DNA of 64,000 nt from Gammaproteobacteria bacterium (GTDB taxonomy: Bacteria; Pseudomonadota; Gammaproteobacteria; Pseudomonadales; Ketobacteraceae), in the NCBI GenBank assembly GCA_013178375.1, contig JABLXQ010000034.1, positions 37,083-101,082 on the forward strand. The letters run 5' to 3'. A program made the translations under genes and the position numbers. A model generated the notes under the pieces. That model was not told the origin of the DNA. It saw nothing but the letters and a program-made list of their open reading frames with translations, and ran no database searches. Within the stretch, counting starts at the first letter, position 1. Every line of letters begins with the position of its first letter. Shown here piece after piece: positions 35,161 to 44,327 of the stretch.

Positions 35161-38019
35161 GTGGCAAAACGATTTTTCAGTCTGAAGTGGAAGGCCTTCG
35201 TCTATACCAGCCTGTTGCTGATTCTGGTGTTTGCGGTCTTCACGCTGACATCCGGCTATTTTTCCCACCAGCGTTTGCTGGATCTGGGCCGTGAGCGTAC
35301 CCAGCGCAACGTGGAGCAGGTGGACGCGCTGCTGCAGCGGATTGCTGACCGCAGCCAGTCTCTGGCGCGCACGTTCGTCAGCGTCCAGGGCGTGGCGGAT
35401 GCGCTGCAGCGGCGGGACCGTGCTGCCCTGGCTGCCAGTGCGCAACCATACTGGAGCGAAATCAGCGCGGATTTTGCCCTGCGTTCGGCGGTGGTGTTCA
35501 CGCCGGAGGACGAAGCCCTGCTGTGGCATGGCGATCCGCGCATTCCACCGGAACTGCTGGAAAAATTCCACCAGGACGGCCAGCCGCGCTGGATGCTGGC
35601 CTGCTTCGATCTGTGCGAAATCTATGTGGTGACACCGCTGGATTTTGCGCGCGCCGGCAGTGACGGCGACATTAGCGAAGGGAAGGCCCGCGGCATGCTG
35701 GTGCTGAGCGGGTCGTTGCAGGCGCTGGTAAGCCGTTTTCAGGGCCTGAACCGGTCCCGCATGGCGATCTCGGTGCGGCGGAACGCGCCGGGGGGCATCC
35801 TGGAAAACAGCCTGGACGAGTGGGGCAGCGTGATTGTGTCGCAACTGGACCAGGAGCGGGATCTGCCGCTGCTGCAGGCCATGGCCCGAACCCATTCCCG
35901 CGCCGATGTGTTCAACGCCGTGGTGCTGGAAGCCGACAAGAAGCGCTTCGAGTTCGTGCTGCGGCCCCTGCGGGGCGCCGTTTTTCCCCGCCAGGGTGAG
36001 CTGGTGTTCGTGACAGACGTGACAGCCGAGCATGTCCAGTACCAGGCGGTGCGTCGCAGTCTCACTCTGTTTGCCGTCGTTGGGCTGGTGTTTGCCGAAC
36101 TGATCCTGCTGTCCACCTTGTGGAGTCCGCTGAACCGGCTGCGCTCCATTGCCGGCGTGTTGCCGCAGCTGGCCACCGACAGCCTGAGCCAGGTGCGACG
36201 CCAGCTGGCCGGCTTTGATCGCGACCAGCATTACAACGACGAGAGCGACATTCTGACGGATGCCGCCCTGCGCCTGTCCCACCTGCTGGAAGACCTGCAG
36301 GGCGAGGTGCGTTTGCGCGCCGAGGAACTGGAAAAGAAAACCATCGATCTGGAAGCGGAAAAGCAGTTCGTGCACAGCCTGCTGGACACCGCCCACGCCC
36401 TGATCCTGACCCAGGACCGCAACGGCTGCATCGCCCTGATCAACCAGCATTGCACCTGGATCACCGGCTTCAACGCGCCCGAACTGCTGGGCAAGTCCTT
36501 CTTCAAACTGCTGCCGGAAAGCGAGCAGTTGCCTGATCTTCGCTACCAGCTGAACGAACTGCTCAACGGTTTCCGCAACGAGCTGCATCACGAATCGGCG
36601 GTGGTGCGCAAGGACGGCTCCACCCTGCACATGGCCTGGTACCACTCGCTGCTGCCGCAATCGAAGGAAGAACACCAGATTCTCAGCATTGCGCTGGACA
36701 TCAGCGAGCGCAAGGAAGCCGAGGAGCGGCTGGGCTGGCTGGCGTCGCACGATCCGCTCACTGGTCTGTTCAACCGCCGCCGTTTTGGCGAGGAACTGCA
36801 GAAGTCCATTGCCCACGCCAAGCGTTACGACCGTGCTGGCGCGATCCTGTTTTTCGATCTGGACCAGTTCAAGGACGTGAACGACACCAGCGGCCATAAA
36901 GTGGGGGACGACCTGTTGCGGCGGGTGGCGGAGCGGCTGCGGCTGGAGGCACGGGATTCCGACCAGATCTTCCGTCTGGGCGGCGACGAATTCGCCATGA
37001 TCGTGCGCGAAGTGAATCGGGATTCCATCGGGGCGGTCGCCAAGCGTCTGTGTATGGCGCTGACCAGCATCGAGGTGCAGGGTTCGGGGCGCCTGCACCG
37101 GGTGTCATCCAGCATCGGTATTGCATTGTTTCCCGAGCATGGCGAATACGTGGACGATCTGGTGGCCAACGCCGACATTGCGATGTACCAGGCCAAGGAC
37201 GCGGGCCGCAACGGCTGGCACATTTTCTCGCTGGAGGAACAGGACCGCGAGCGCATCCACGAGCGCGTGTACTGGAACGAAAAGGTGAAAGAGGCGCTGG
37301 CCACCGACAGCCTGACCGTAGCCTTCCAGCCGATCCAGAAAATCGGTGCCACAACGCCCAGCCATTTCGAGGCGCTGCTGCGGGTGATGGACGAAAACGG
37401 CAAGCCGCTGCCCACTTACAAGTTCATCCAGTCGGCGGAAAATTCCGGCCTGATCCAGGAAGTGGACCTGCAAATCATCGACAAGGTGTTCGCCGCCAAG
37501 CGCAAGCTGGAAGCGCGTAACATCGATGTGGTGTTCGCGATCAACCTGTCCGGCGTTTCATTCCGCAATCCCAATCTGCATGACGAGATCGCGCTCAAGT
37601 TCGAGCAGCACCAGGTCAATCCGGCCCAGATCATTTTTGAAATCACCGAAACGGCGGCAGTGCAGGACTCCGCCACCACTGCCACCAAGATGCGCGAGCT
37701 GAAAAAACTCGGCTGCCAGTTTGCGCTGGATGATTTCGGTGTGGGCTTTTCCTCGCTGTACCAGATCAAACTGTTGCCCATCGACATGGTGAAGATCGAC
37801 GGTTCCTTCATCCGCCATCTGCCGCAGGAGCCCGAGGACCAGGCGCTGGTGCGTGCAATCGTGGAAGTGGCGCGGGTGTTCGGCCTGTTAACGGTGGCGG
37901 AATTTGTGGAAAACGAGGCCATTCTGGACATGCTGGCTGACTTGGGCGTGGACTATGCCCAGGGTTACCATATTGCGGAACCGCGTTTTTTCGAGCGGAT
38001 CTGGGGCGAAGCCCCATAA
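35161..38019 (+). CDS. Membrane PAS-GGDEF-EAL protein (cyclic di-GMP turnover)
   Basis: A 952-residue protein. TM1 is at residues 14-32, followed by a periplasmic sensor of about 260 residues. TM2 follows near residues 300-320 (LFAVVGLVFAELILLSTLW), then a coiled coil (AEELEKKTIDLEAEKQFV) and a PAS domain (ALILTQDRNGCIALINQHCTW). The GGDEF motif is at 607-611 with I-site RDSD five residues before. The EAL domain starts with Glu737 in FEALLR and keeps EITETAA, LDDFGVGFSSLYQIKLLP and VKIDGSFI. Both synthesis and breakdown sites look intact. The start is a GTG directly after an in-frame stop; I see no good RBS. Confidence 0.92.
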   Translation: MAKRFFSLKWKAFVYTSLLLILVFAVFTLTSGYFSHQRLLDLGRERTQRNVEQVDALLQRIADRSQSLARTFVSVQGVADALQRRDRAALAASAQPYWSEISADFALRSAVVFTPEDEALLWHGDPRIPPELLEKFHQDGQPRWMLACFDLCEIYVVTPLDFARAGSDGDISEGKARGMLVLSGSLQALVSRFQGLNRSRMAISVRRNAPGGILENSLDEWGSVIVSQLDQERDLPLLQAMARTHSRADVFNAVVLEADKKRFEFVLRPLRGAVFPRQGELVFVTDVTAEHVQYQAVRRSLTLFAVVGLVFAELILLSTLWSPLNRLRSIAGVLPQLATDSLSQVRRQLAGFDRDQHYNDESDILTDAALRLSHLLEDLQGEVRLRAEELEKKTIDLEAEKQFVHSLLDTAHALILTQDRNGCIALINQHCTWITGFNAPELLGKSFFKLLPESEQLPDLRYQLNELLNGFRNELHHESAVVRKDGSTLHMAWYHSLLPQSKEEHQILSIALDISERKEAEERLGWLASHDPLTGLFNRRRFGEELQKSIAHAKRYDRAGAILFFDLDQFKDVNDTSGHKVGDDLLRRVAERLRLEARDSDQIFRLGGDEFAMIVREVNRDSIGAVAKRLCMALTSIEVQGSGRLHRVSSSIGIALFPEHGEYVDDLVANADIAMYQAKDAGRNGWHIFSLEEQDRERIHERVYWNEKVKEALATDSLTVAFQPIQKIGATTPSHFEALLRVMDENGKPLPTYKFIQSAENSGLIQEVDLQIIDKVFAAKRKLEARNIDVVFAINLSGVSFRNPNLHDEIALKFEQHQVNPAQIIFEITETAAVQDSATTATKMRELKKLGCQFALDDFGVGFSSLYQIKLLPIDMVKIDGSFIRHLPQEPEDQALVRAIVEVARVFGLLTVAEFVENEAILDMLADLGVDYAQGYHIAEPRFFERIWGEAP

Positions 38020-38088
38020 CCTGCTTTGAGCCAGTGACGGCGCAGTATATTCTACCGGTTCAAAGAACAAGGATAATGGAATCCCATT

Positions 38089-40611
38089 GTGAAGCAGGGA
38101 CACCTCTTCGGCGGCTGCCGAGCCCATCTGTTCATTCATCTGCTGTGCTGGCTGTTGCTGCTGGTGTTACCGGTTGGCACGCAGGCTGCTGACCCGTCCA
38201 CCGCGGCCCCACTCGCAGATCAATCCAGCATGCCCCCGCCAACCATTGCGTTGCTGCCCAGCCACCTGGACGGTTACGATCTGGGGCCGTTTCTGTCGCA
38301 CTGGTATGACGCCGCCGAGCATTCGTCACTGGATGCCGCCCGCAACGCGCTGCGCGCCGGCCGTTTTGCGCCGATGGAGCGGCAGTCGCCCAATCTGGGA
38401 TTTGCCCGCGGTCATCACTGGTTTCATGTGGTGATGCAGAACGCACTGGGTTTTCGCCGCATGATTTTGCTGGAGGTGGATTACCCCATTCTCGACCAGA
38501 TCGAATTCTTCTGTTTCGGGCCGGGGCAGGAGCCAACCTATTTCCCCGCCGGCGATCATGTGCAGTTCTCCAGCCGCGTGGTGAAGGTGCGCAACTATGT
38601 GGTGCCGCTGAATCTGGAACCCTACCGTTCCACCGAGTGCCTGATCCGCGCGCGCTCCACCTCGAACGTTATTTTTCCGCTGCGCGTCTTTGACAACGTT
38701 CCCTATATCGAAAAGAGCCATCGGGTGGAGTGGGGGCTGGGCATTCTGTATGGACTGGCTTTCGCGCTGCTGTTCTACAACCTGATGATTTACATCTCAA
38801 CCCGTGAAGCCGTGTATCTGTATTTCATCCTGCACGTGATTGGCGGGCTGGGTTACACCACGACGATGGACGGAACCCTGGCGGCATTCTGGATCGGTCT
38901 GGAATTGCAGGATCTTGGGGTCCTGATCTCGATCTGTCTGAGTGCGGGAGCCGGCATCCTGTTCGGGCTGGAATTCCTCGATATCCGCCGCACCTGGCCT
39001 GCGGCGAATATGGTGGGTACCGTGATGTTCCTGGGTATGATGGGCTTCAGTGTGCTGGTGCTGGTGGCGCCGCTGATGCTGTCGCACATCGTCATTACCC
39101 TGTTTGCCATGGTGATTGGCGTTTATCTGTTCGTGTTGGGGGTCAAGCGCTGGCGCGATGGCTATGGTCCGGCGCAGGTGTATGTGCTGGGCTATGGCAC
39201 GGTGATGGTGATGATCGTATGGATGGCGTTGAATGTGCTGTTCCTGCGCGCCGATGTGCGCTGGATCACCTACGGCATGAGCCTGGCCTGGCTGTGCGAA
39301 CTGCTGGTGCTGTCGGTGGCGCTGGGTTATCGCATTCAGGACAACCGTCGCGAGCGTACCGCGCTGAGCCAGCAGGTGCAGGCGGTGCTGCATGAAAGCA
39401 ACAGCAAGACCGAATTCATGGCCAAGGTGAGCCACGAGATTCGCACGCCCATGAACGGCATCATGGGACTGGTGGAATTGCTGCTGGGCACCACGCTGGG
39501 CCCGGACCAGCGCCGCTACCTGAACGCGATCCGTCATGCCGGCCATGGGCTGCAGGAAGTGATCAACGACGTGCTGGATTTTTCCCGCATCGAGGCTGGC
39601 AAGATGAACCTGGTGCGGCATCCGTTCGAATTGCAGCAGATGTTGCAGGACGTGTGCGCGATTTACGAATTCGAGGCCCGGCGCAAGCGCATCGAGCTGG
39701 GTTGTTTCATTGCCGAGGGCATGCCGCTGCAACTTATCGGCGACGCTTCCCGTATCCGCCAGGTGTTGCTGAATGTCCTGTCGAATGCGCTCAAATACAC
39801 CGAGCAGGGTTTCGTGCACATCAACGTGCAGCTCACCGACGCGATCCTGTCCGATCAGCTGATGGTGCGGTTCGAAGTGGAAGATTCCGGCATCGGCATT
39901 TCACCCCGCGACCAGCGCAAACTGTTCCAGAGTTTTTCCCAGATCCAGCATGAGCACCGGCAGGACACGCCGGGCAGCGGCCTGGGATTGCTGATCAGCC
40001 AGCAGATCGTGGAACTGATGGGCGGCGAAATGGGAGTGAAGAGCGAGCTGGGGCGCGGCTCCTGTTTCTGGTTCAACCTGCCGCTGACCTTGCCGGACAA
40101 CGTGCAGGTGGCGGAGGCAGCCATCGCGCTGGATCTGTTCGATGGCGTGACATCCGCCCAGGATTCCGAGCTTACACCCGTGCCGGTGGTGCCGATCCGC
40201 GCCACCAGCGGCCCCTGCGTGCTGGTGGTGGAGGACAACGAAATCAATCAGAGCGTGATGACCGGATTCCTGCAGAAACTGGGCATCAAGCCCGATCTGG
40301 CGGACAACGGCCGCACGGCCGTGGAAATGGTGCAGCAGGGTCACGCCTACGATCTGATCCTGATGGATTGCGAGATGCCGGTGATGGATGGTTACGAGGC
40401 TGCCTCCCGCATCCTGAAGTGGCAGCGGGCAAACGGGCTGACACCGACGCCGATAGTGGCGCTGTCGGCCCATGCACTGGACAAGCACCGCGACATGGCG
40501 TTCGAGGCGGGTATGGCGGATTACCTGTCGAAGCCCGTCACCTTCCGTCAGCTGGTAGACAAAATCGCCCGCTATATTGATTTGCCGGCCGATGCTGCCA
40601 TGCTTTCCTGA
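38089..40611 (+). CDS. 7TMR-DISM hybrid sensor histidine kinase / response regulator
   Basis: An 840-residue hybrid kinase. A signal peptide (LFIHLLCWLLLLVLPVGTQAA) and an extracellular DISMED2-like domain are followed by seven transmembrane helices (residues 210-420). HisKA has His449 in [18 protein letters not shown]. HATPase has DSGIGISPRDQRKLFQSFSQ and GSGLGLLISQQIVELMGG. A receiver domain has VLVVEDNEINQSVM and Asp760 in LILMDCEMPVMDG. There is no Hpt module. The start is a GTG. It lies 69 bp after the GGDEF-EAL gene in the same orientation and ends 135 bp before the AraC-type regulator, which may belong to the same signalling unit. Confidence 0.92.
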   Translation: MKQGHLFGGCRAHLFIHLLCWLLLLVLPVGTQAADPSTAAPLADQSSMPPPTIALLPSHLDGYDLGPFLSHWYDAAEHSSLDAARNALRAGRFAPMERQSPNLGFARGHHWFHVVMQNALGFRRMILLEVDYPILDQIEFFCFGPGQEPTYFPAGDHVQFSSRVVKVRNYVVPLNLEPYRSTECLIRARSTSNVIFPLRVFDNVPYIEKSHRVEWGLGILYGLAFALLFYNLMIYISTREAVYLYFILHVIGGLGYTTTMDGTLAAFWIGLELQDLGVLISICLSAGAGILFGLEFLDIRRTWPAANMVGTVMFLGMMGFSVLVLVAPLMLSHIVITLFAMVIGVYLFVLGVKRWRDGYGPAQVYVLGYGTVMVMIVWMALNVLFLRADVRWITYGMSLAWLCELLVLSVALGYRIQDNRRERTALSQQVQAVLHESNSKTEFMAKVSHEIRTPMNGIMGLVELLLGTTLGPDQRRYLNAIRHAGHGLQEVINDVLDFSRIEAGKMNLVRHPFELQQMLQDVCAIYEFEARRKRIELGCFIAEGMPLQLIGDASRIRQVLLNVLSNALKYTEQGFVHINVQLTDAILSDQLMVRFEVEDSGIGISPRDQRKLFQSFSQIQHEHRQDTPGSGLGLLISQQIVELMGGEMGVKSELGRGSCFWFNLPLTLPDNVQVAEAAIALDLFDGVTSAQDSELTPVPVVPIRATSGPCVLVVEDNEINQSVMTGFLQKLGIKPDLADNGRTAVEMVQQGHAYDLILMDCEMPVMDGYEAASRILKWQRANGLTPTPIVALSAHALDKHRDMAFEAGMADYLSKPVTFRQLVDKIARYIDLPADAAMLS

Positions 40612-40746
40612 GTGCGCACCGAAAGGATGCGGGCAAAAGTTGTTTAGTCAATTCAAAGTCAGTATGCTTGGCCAGATATTACATGTTCAGCTGACTGATT
40701 TACTTGTGCTAATTGGCTGCTTTTTCGGGTACTGCAGAGTGTCTTT

Positions 40747-41775
40747 ATGCATCAACGGTTGGTTCCGGCAACGCTGATTCCAGGCATTCTTGATCTGGCG
40801 ATTAAAAATCGCATCAATGTCGAAAAGATTTTCGCCACGGCGAAGGTGGATCTTGCCGTCATCGGCCACACCGGCACCTTCCTCACGCTCGAACAAATTC
40901 TGCGCCTTTTCAATGCCGCCTATGCCGCGATGAACGATCCCGCCTTTGGCATCCGCCTGGGGGAATCGGTGCAGTACCACAGCCTGGACCTGGTGGGGCA
41001 GCTGGTGGCCACCAGTCGCAACCTGGAAGAGGCGCTGGACGAGCTGTTCCAGTTCAAGGATCTGGTGGCGCCGTTCACGCTGTTCTCGCTGGATCTCAAG
41101 GGCAAGAACGCCATTCTGGGTTTTTCCATCGACACCTCCCTGATCAAGAAAAACCTGCCGGTGCACCAGGATCTGGTGTCGACCACGGTGGTGACCATTG
41201 CCAATGCCATCGCCGATGGTGGGCTGCGATTGCGGGAAGTGCGTTTCATGCACGCGAAGCCGGATTATGCGCAGGAATATGATCGCGTGTTCAAGGCGCC
41301 GGTGGTGTTTGGTTGCCCGCGCAACGAAATCGTGTTTGACCGCGACCAGCTGAAAGAACCCCTGCTGACCTCGTACCCCGATTACCACAACCGCATGCAG
41401 ATGCTGGCGCGGGAGAAATTGCGCTCCATTGAGATGGGGCAGTCGCTGCAGGCGAAAGTGGAAAGTTTCATCAGCAAGAATCTGGGCCAGCATCCCACCC
41501 AGCTGGAAGATGTGGCTGCCCATTTCAACATGACGCCGCGCACGCTGCAGCGCAAGCTGAAGCTGGAAGATACGTCGTTCGTGGTGGTGCGGGACCGTTG
41601 CCGTCACGCCCGCGCATTGCGGGACCTGGGTGATCCGGCGGTGGATATCGAACGGCTGGCGGAGGTGCTGGGTTTTTCCGATACCTCGAATTTTTACCAT
41701 GCCTTCAAGCGCTGGGAAGGCATGTCGCCAGGTAATTACCGCAAGCAGACGCTGGAAGAGCGTGGCGTTGGCTGA
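40747..41775 (+). CDS. AraC family transcriptional regulator (arabinose-binding-domain type)
   Basis: A 342-residue regulator. Residues 5-200 form the PF12625-like ligand domain (LVPATLIPGILDLAIKNRI, GIRLGESVQYHSLDLVGQLV, FGCPRNEIVFDRDQL). The C-terminal AraC helix-turn-helix pair is clear: VAAHFNMTPRTLQRKLKLE and then IERLAEVLGFSDTSNFYHAFKRWEGMSPGNYRK. Close relatives often control lipid or amino-acid catabolism genes, but the target here is unknown. The stop codon (41773-41775) lies inside a series of 15-bp repeats that stay open in the same frame for a further 19 codons. Confidence 0.92.
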   Translation: MHQRLVPATLIPGILDLAIKNRINVEKIFATAKVDLAVIGHTGTFLTLEQILRLFNAAYAAMNDPAFGIRLGESVQYHSLDLVGQLVATSRNLEEALDELFQFKDLVAPFTLFSLDLKGKNAILGFSIDTSLIKKNLPVHQDLVSTTVVTIANAIADGGLRLREVRFMHAKPDYAQEYDRVFKAPVVFGCPRNEIVFDRDQLKEPLLTSYPDYHNRMQMLAREKLRSIEMGQSLQAKVESFISKNLGQHPTQLEDVAAHFNMTPRTLQRKLKLEDTSFVVVRDRCRHARALRDLGDPAVDIERLAEVLGFSDTSNFYHAFKRWEGMSPGNYRKQTLEERGVG

Positions 41776-41840
41776 AAAGAGTTAGCTGAAAAAGAGTTAG
41801 CTGAGAAAGCGTTGGCTGAGAAAGCGTTGGCTTAAAAAGA
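41767..41840 (+). repeat. Five 15-bp tandem repeats spanning the araC stop codon
   Basis: Units GTTGGCTGAAAAGA (14 bp), GTTAGCTGAAAAAGA, GTTAGCTGAGAAAGC, GTTGGCTGAGAAAGC and GTTGGCTTAAAAAGA follow each other at 41767-41840. After the TGA stop the same frame would read KELAEKELAEKALAEKALA and then TAA at 41833. The first unit is one base shorter than the others, a mark of slipped-strand change in the A-run. Confidence 0.75.
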
Positions 41841-41867
41841 ATGAACCAAGGTGACCGCCGCGTTTTT

Positions 41868-42341
41868 CTAATTTCCCGCCAGTTCCAGTTGCGCCAATTT
41901 TTCCAGAATCAGTTCCTGTGCCACCCGCAGATTGCGTTGCGCGGTGGCGCTCAAGCCTTCCTCCAGTTCGAAATTCTCGCCCGCCGCGGTCAGCAGATAA
42001 CAGGGTGGCGCCGGTTCGCCGAAGGTTTCCTCGTACAGATACAGCAGGCTTTCCGCCGGCAGGTGATGGCTGCTGATGGTGAGCGTGGTGCCGGCTTTCA
42101 CTTCTGTCCATTGCACGTCGCTGTCGGCATCCTCGTGGGCGTCGATGAAAATGCCGGCACGGGCGCCCTGCAAATCAAAAATATGCTCCGGTTCCAGCTG
42201 GAAATCGCAAATAAGCCGGATGCCATGGCTGTCCGGCAGCTGGGATTGCAGGAACGCGTGCATGTGCTCGCCCAGGGCGTCGTCGCCACGGGCAGCGTTA
42301 CCAAAGCAGAAAATGGCAATGTCAGCGGGAGATGTGGCCAT
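41868..42341 (-). CDS. hoxW: Hydrogenase maturation protease
   Basis: A 157-residue endopeptidase of the HybD/HoxW family that cleaves the C-terminal extension of the [NiFe]-hydrogenase large subunit after nickel insertion. Signature features are IAIFCFGNAARGDDALGEHM (GN..RGDD, nickel-sensing Asp) near residue 9, LICDFQLEPEHIFDL (conserved Glu/Asp) near residue 45, and IFIDAHEDAD near residue 65. Histidines in TISSHHLPAESLL match the family. Its start overlaps the hoxH stop by 20 bp, so it is the last gene of hoxFUYHW and clearly dedicated to this hydrogenase. Confidence 0.88.
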   Translation of the reverse strand: MATSPADIAIFCFGNAARGDDALGEHMHAFLQSQLPDSHGIRLICDFQLEPEHIFDLQGARAGIFIDAHEDADSDVQWTEVKAGTTLTISSHHLPAESLLYLYEETFGEPAPPCYLLTAAGENFELEEGLSATAQRNLRVAQELILEKLAQLELAGN

Positions 42342-43770
42342 CGGTGTGTCGCGTCAGTTGGTCGAGTGAGTTGCCGGATTCGGTTTGCAGCAGCAGTTGC
42401 AGCGGCATTTTGCCCACCGCGTGAGTGGCGCACGACAGACAGGGATCGTAGGCACGGATCGCCACTTCCACCAGATTCAATAATTCCGGCGTCAGGGTTT
42501 GGCCATCAAGATGCTGCTGCGCCACCTTGCGAATGGTGTCGTTCATTGCCTGGTTGTTGCTGGTGGTGGAGACGATCAGGTTGGCCATGGTGACGCGGTC
42601 TTCAGCGTCGATCTGGTAGTGGTGAAACAGGGTGCCGCGTGGCGCTTCGATTACGCCGATGCCTTCCTTCTGCTTGATGCCGCTGCGTTGCAGATCGGTG
42701 CTGAGCAGATCGGGATCGGCTAGCAGATCTGCAATGGCCTCGGCGCAGTGCAGTGCCTCGATCATGCGCGCCCAGTGGAACAGCAGCGGGGAATGGGCGG
42801 GGGCGCCGGCGTACTGGCGGAATTGCTGCCGCGCCTGTTCCGCGCGCGGAGTGGGAATGAAATCGCACAGATTGATGCGGGCCAGGGGACCGACGCGGTA
42901 CCAGCCCTGTTCGCTACCCAGCTGGGTGAGAAAGGGGAATTTCATGTAGCTCCAGGACTTCACCTGTTCCTGGATCAGTTGCGGATACTGATCGCAGGGA
43001 AACTGGTCCTGCAGGATGTTGCCCCTGGCGTCGATCACCCGCAGGTTGCCATCATACAGTTCCAGTTCGCCGTTTTTTCCCACCAGTCCCATGAAGGGCG
43101 ATTCGATCAGGCCGAACTGCAGATGAAAATCGCGGTTCTGGTCGGTCAGCTGGCGCGACAGCTTTACCGTCTCTTCGCACCAGTCGATGATCTGCTGCAC
43201 ATCCTGTTTGAACGGCTGGATTTTTTCCGGCGTGAGGGGGGCGTTCATGCCGCCGGGAATCGCGGCCATGCCGTGAATGCGCTTGCCGGAAATGGCTTCC
43301 AGAATCTGCTGGCCGAACTTGCGGATTTTCACGCCCTTAATGGCGATCTGCGGTTGCTGCTTGATTACGGCGACGATATTGCGTTGTTCTACCGGACTTT
43401 GAAAACCGAACAGCAGGTCTGGCGATGCCAGATGAAAAAAATGCAGCGCGTGGGATTGCAGCACCTGGGCGAAATGCATCAGGCGTCGCAGTTTCAGCGC
43501 GGGTGCGGACAGTGCGGTCACGCCAACGATCTGGTCAATGGCTTTGGCGGCCACCAGATGATGGCTGACCGGGCAGATGCCGCACAGGCGCTGCACCACC
43601 ATCGGCAGTTCCCAATAGGGCCGGCCCTGGATGAATTTTTCAAAACCGCGAAATTCCACGATGTGCAGGCGCGCCTGGGTGACGATGCCGGCGTCGTTCA
43701 CCAGCAAGGTGACCTTGCCGTGGCCTTCCACGCGGCTGACGGGGTCGATGACGACGCGGGTTTCACTCAT
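42322..43770 (-). CDS. hoxH: NAD-reducing [NiFe]-hydrogenase large subunit HoxH
   Basis: HoxH holds the NiFe active site of the cytosolic bidirectional hydrogenase (group 3d), exchanging electrons between H2 and NAD(H). The 482-residue precursor opens with VVIDPVSRVEGHGKVTLLV. The first ligand pair is RLCGICPVSHH near residue 62. The second is DPCLSCATH, ending at His450. The remaining 32 residues (AVGKMPLQ...) are the extension removed by the protease encoded next. All four Cys ligands are intact. It overlaps hoxY by 1 bp and hoxW by 20 bp. Confidence 0.96.
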   Translation of the reverse strand: MSETRVVIDPVSRVEGHGKVTLLVNDAGIVTQARLHIVEFRGFEKFIQGRPYWELPMVVQRLCGICPVSHHLVAAKAIDQIVGVTALSAPALKLRRLMHFAQVLQSHALHFFHLASPDLLFGFQSPVEQRNIVAVIKQQPQIAIKGVKIRKFGQQILEAISGKRIHGMAAIPGGMNAPLTPEKIQPFKQDVQQIIDWCEETVKLSRQLTDQNRDFHLQFGLIESPFMGLVGKNGELELYDGNLRVIDARGNILQDQFPCDQYPQLIQEQVKSWSYMKFPFLTQLGSEQGWYRVGPLARINLCDFIPTPRAEQARQQFRQYAGAPAHSPLLFHWARMIEALHCAEAIADLLADPDLLSTDLQRSGIKQKEGIGVIEAPRGTLFHHYQIDAEDRVTMANLIVSTTSNNQAMNDTIRKVAQQHLDGQTLTPELLNLVEVAIRAYDPCLSCATHAVGKMPLQLLLQTESGNSLDQLTRHTDGHISR

Positions 43771-44327
43771 CAGTCAAAGCGCCTCGTCGCGTAATCCAGT
43801 TGGGGTTCCCGTTTTTGCAGCACGGCGTTGATGATTTCCATGAAGGCATCGGCGGGTGGCGGGCAGCCTGGCAGGAAATAATCGACGTGCACGGCGGATT
43901 GCAATGGCACTACTTTTGGCAACAGCGCCGGCAGTTCGGCATCGTTGGGAATCTGCGCGTCCACCACGCCCAGTCCGTGCAGATAGGATTCTTCCAGACA
44001 TTCCTGCGCGCTGTAGCGGTTGCGCAGCGCCGGCACGCCACCGTTGATGGCGCAGGCGCCCACGGCTACCAGAATTTTGCAGTGCTGGCGGAATTGCTGT
44101 GCCACGTGCACATTTTCCTCGTTGCACAGGCCGCCTTCGATCAGGCCGATGTCGCAGTCGCCGATGATTTTGATGTCGGTGAGGGGAGAGCGGTCGAACT
44201 GGATGACATCGATCAGAGGGATGATGCGCTCGTCTATATCGAGAAACGACATGTGGCAGCCGAAGCAGCCCGCCAGGGAGCAGGTGGCCACTTTCACTTT
44301 CACTGTGCTTGCGGCGTCAGTGCTCAT
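43770..44327 (-). CDS. hoxY: NAD-reducing hydrogenase small subunit HoxY
   Basis: The 185-residue small subunit carries the proximal Fe-S cluster that passes electrons from HoxH to the diaphorase part. Cysteines appear in ATCSLAGCFGCHMSFLD near residue 14, in GLCNEENV, in VGACAINGGVP and in FLPGCPPPADAFMEII, the HoxY set for a 4Fe-4S cluster. It has no twin-arginine signal, consistent with a cytosolic enzyme, and is shorter than membrane-type small subunits. It overlaps hoxU by 4 bp (ATGA) and hoxH by 1 bp. Confidence 0.95.
   Translation of the reverse strand: MSTDAASTVKVKVATCSLAGCFGCHMSFLDIDERIIPLIDVIQFDRSPLTDIKIIGDCDIGLIEGGLCNEENVHVAQQFRQHCKILVAVGACAINGGVPALRNRYSAQECLEESYLHGLGVVDAQIPNDAELPALLPKVVPLQSAVHVDYFLPGCPPPADAFMEIINAVLQKREPQLDYATRRFD

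Noticed and set aside
41767..41840. CRISPR-like array
   Set aside because: Units are adjacent without spacers and follow a coding frame; there are no cas genes.
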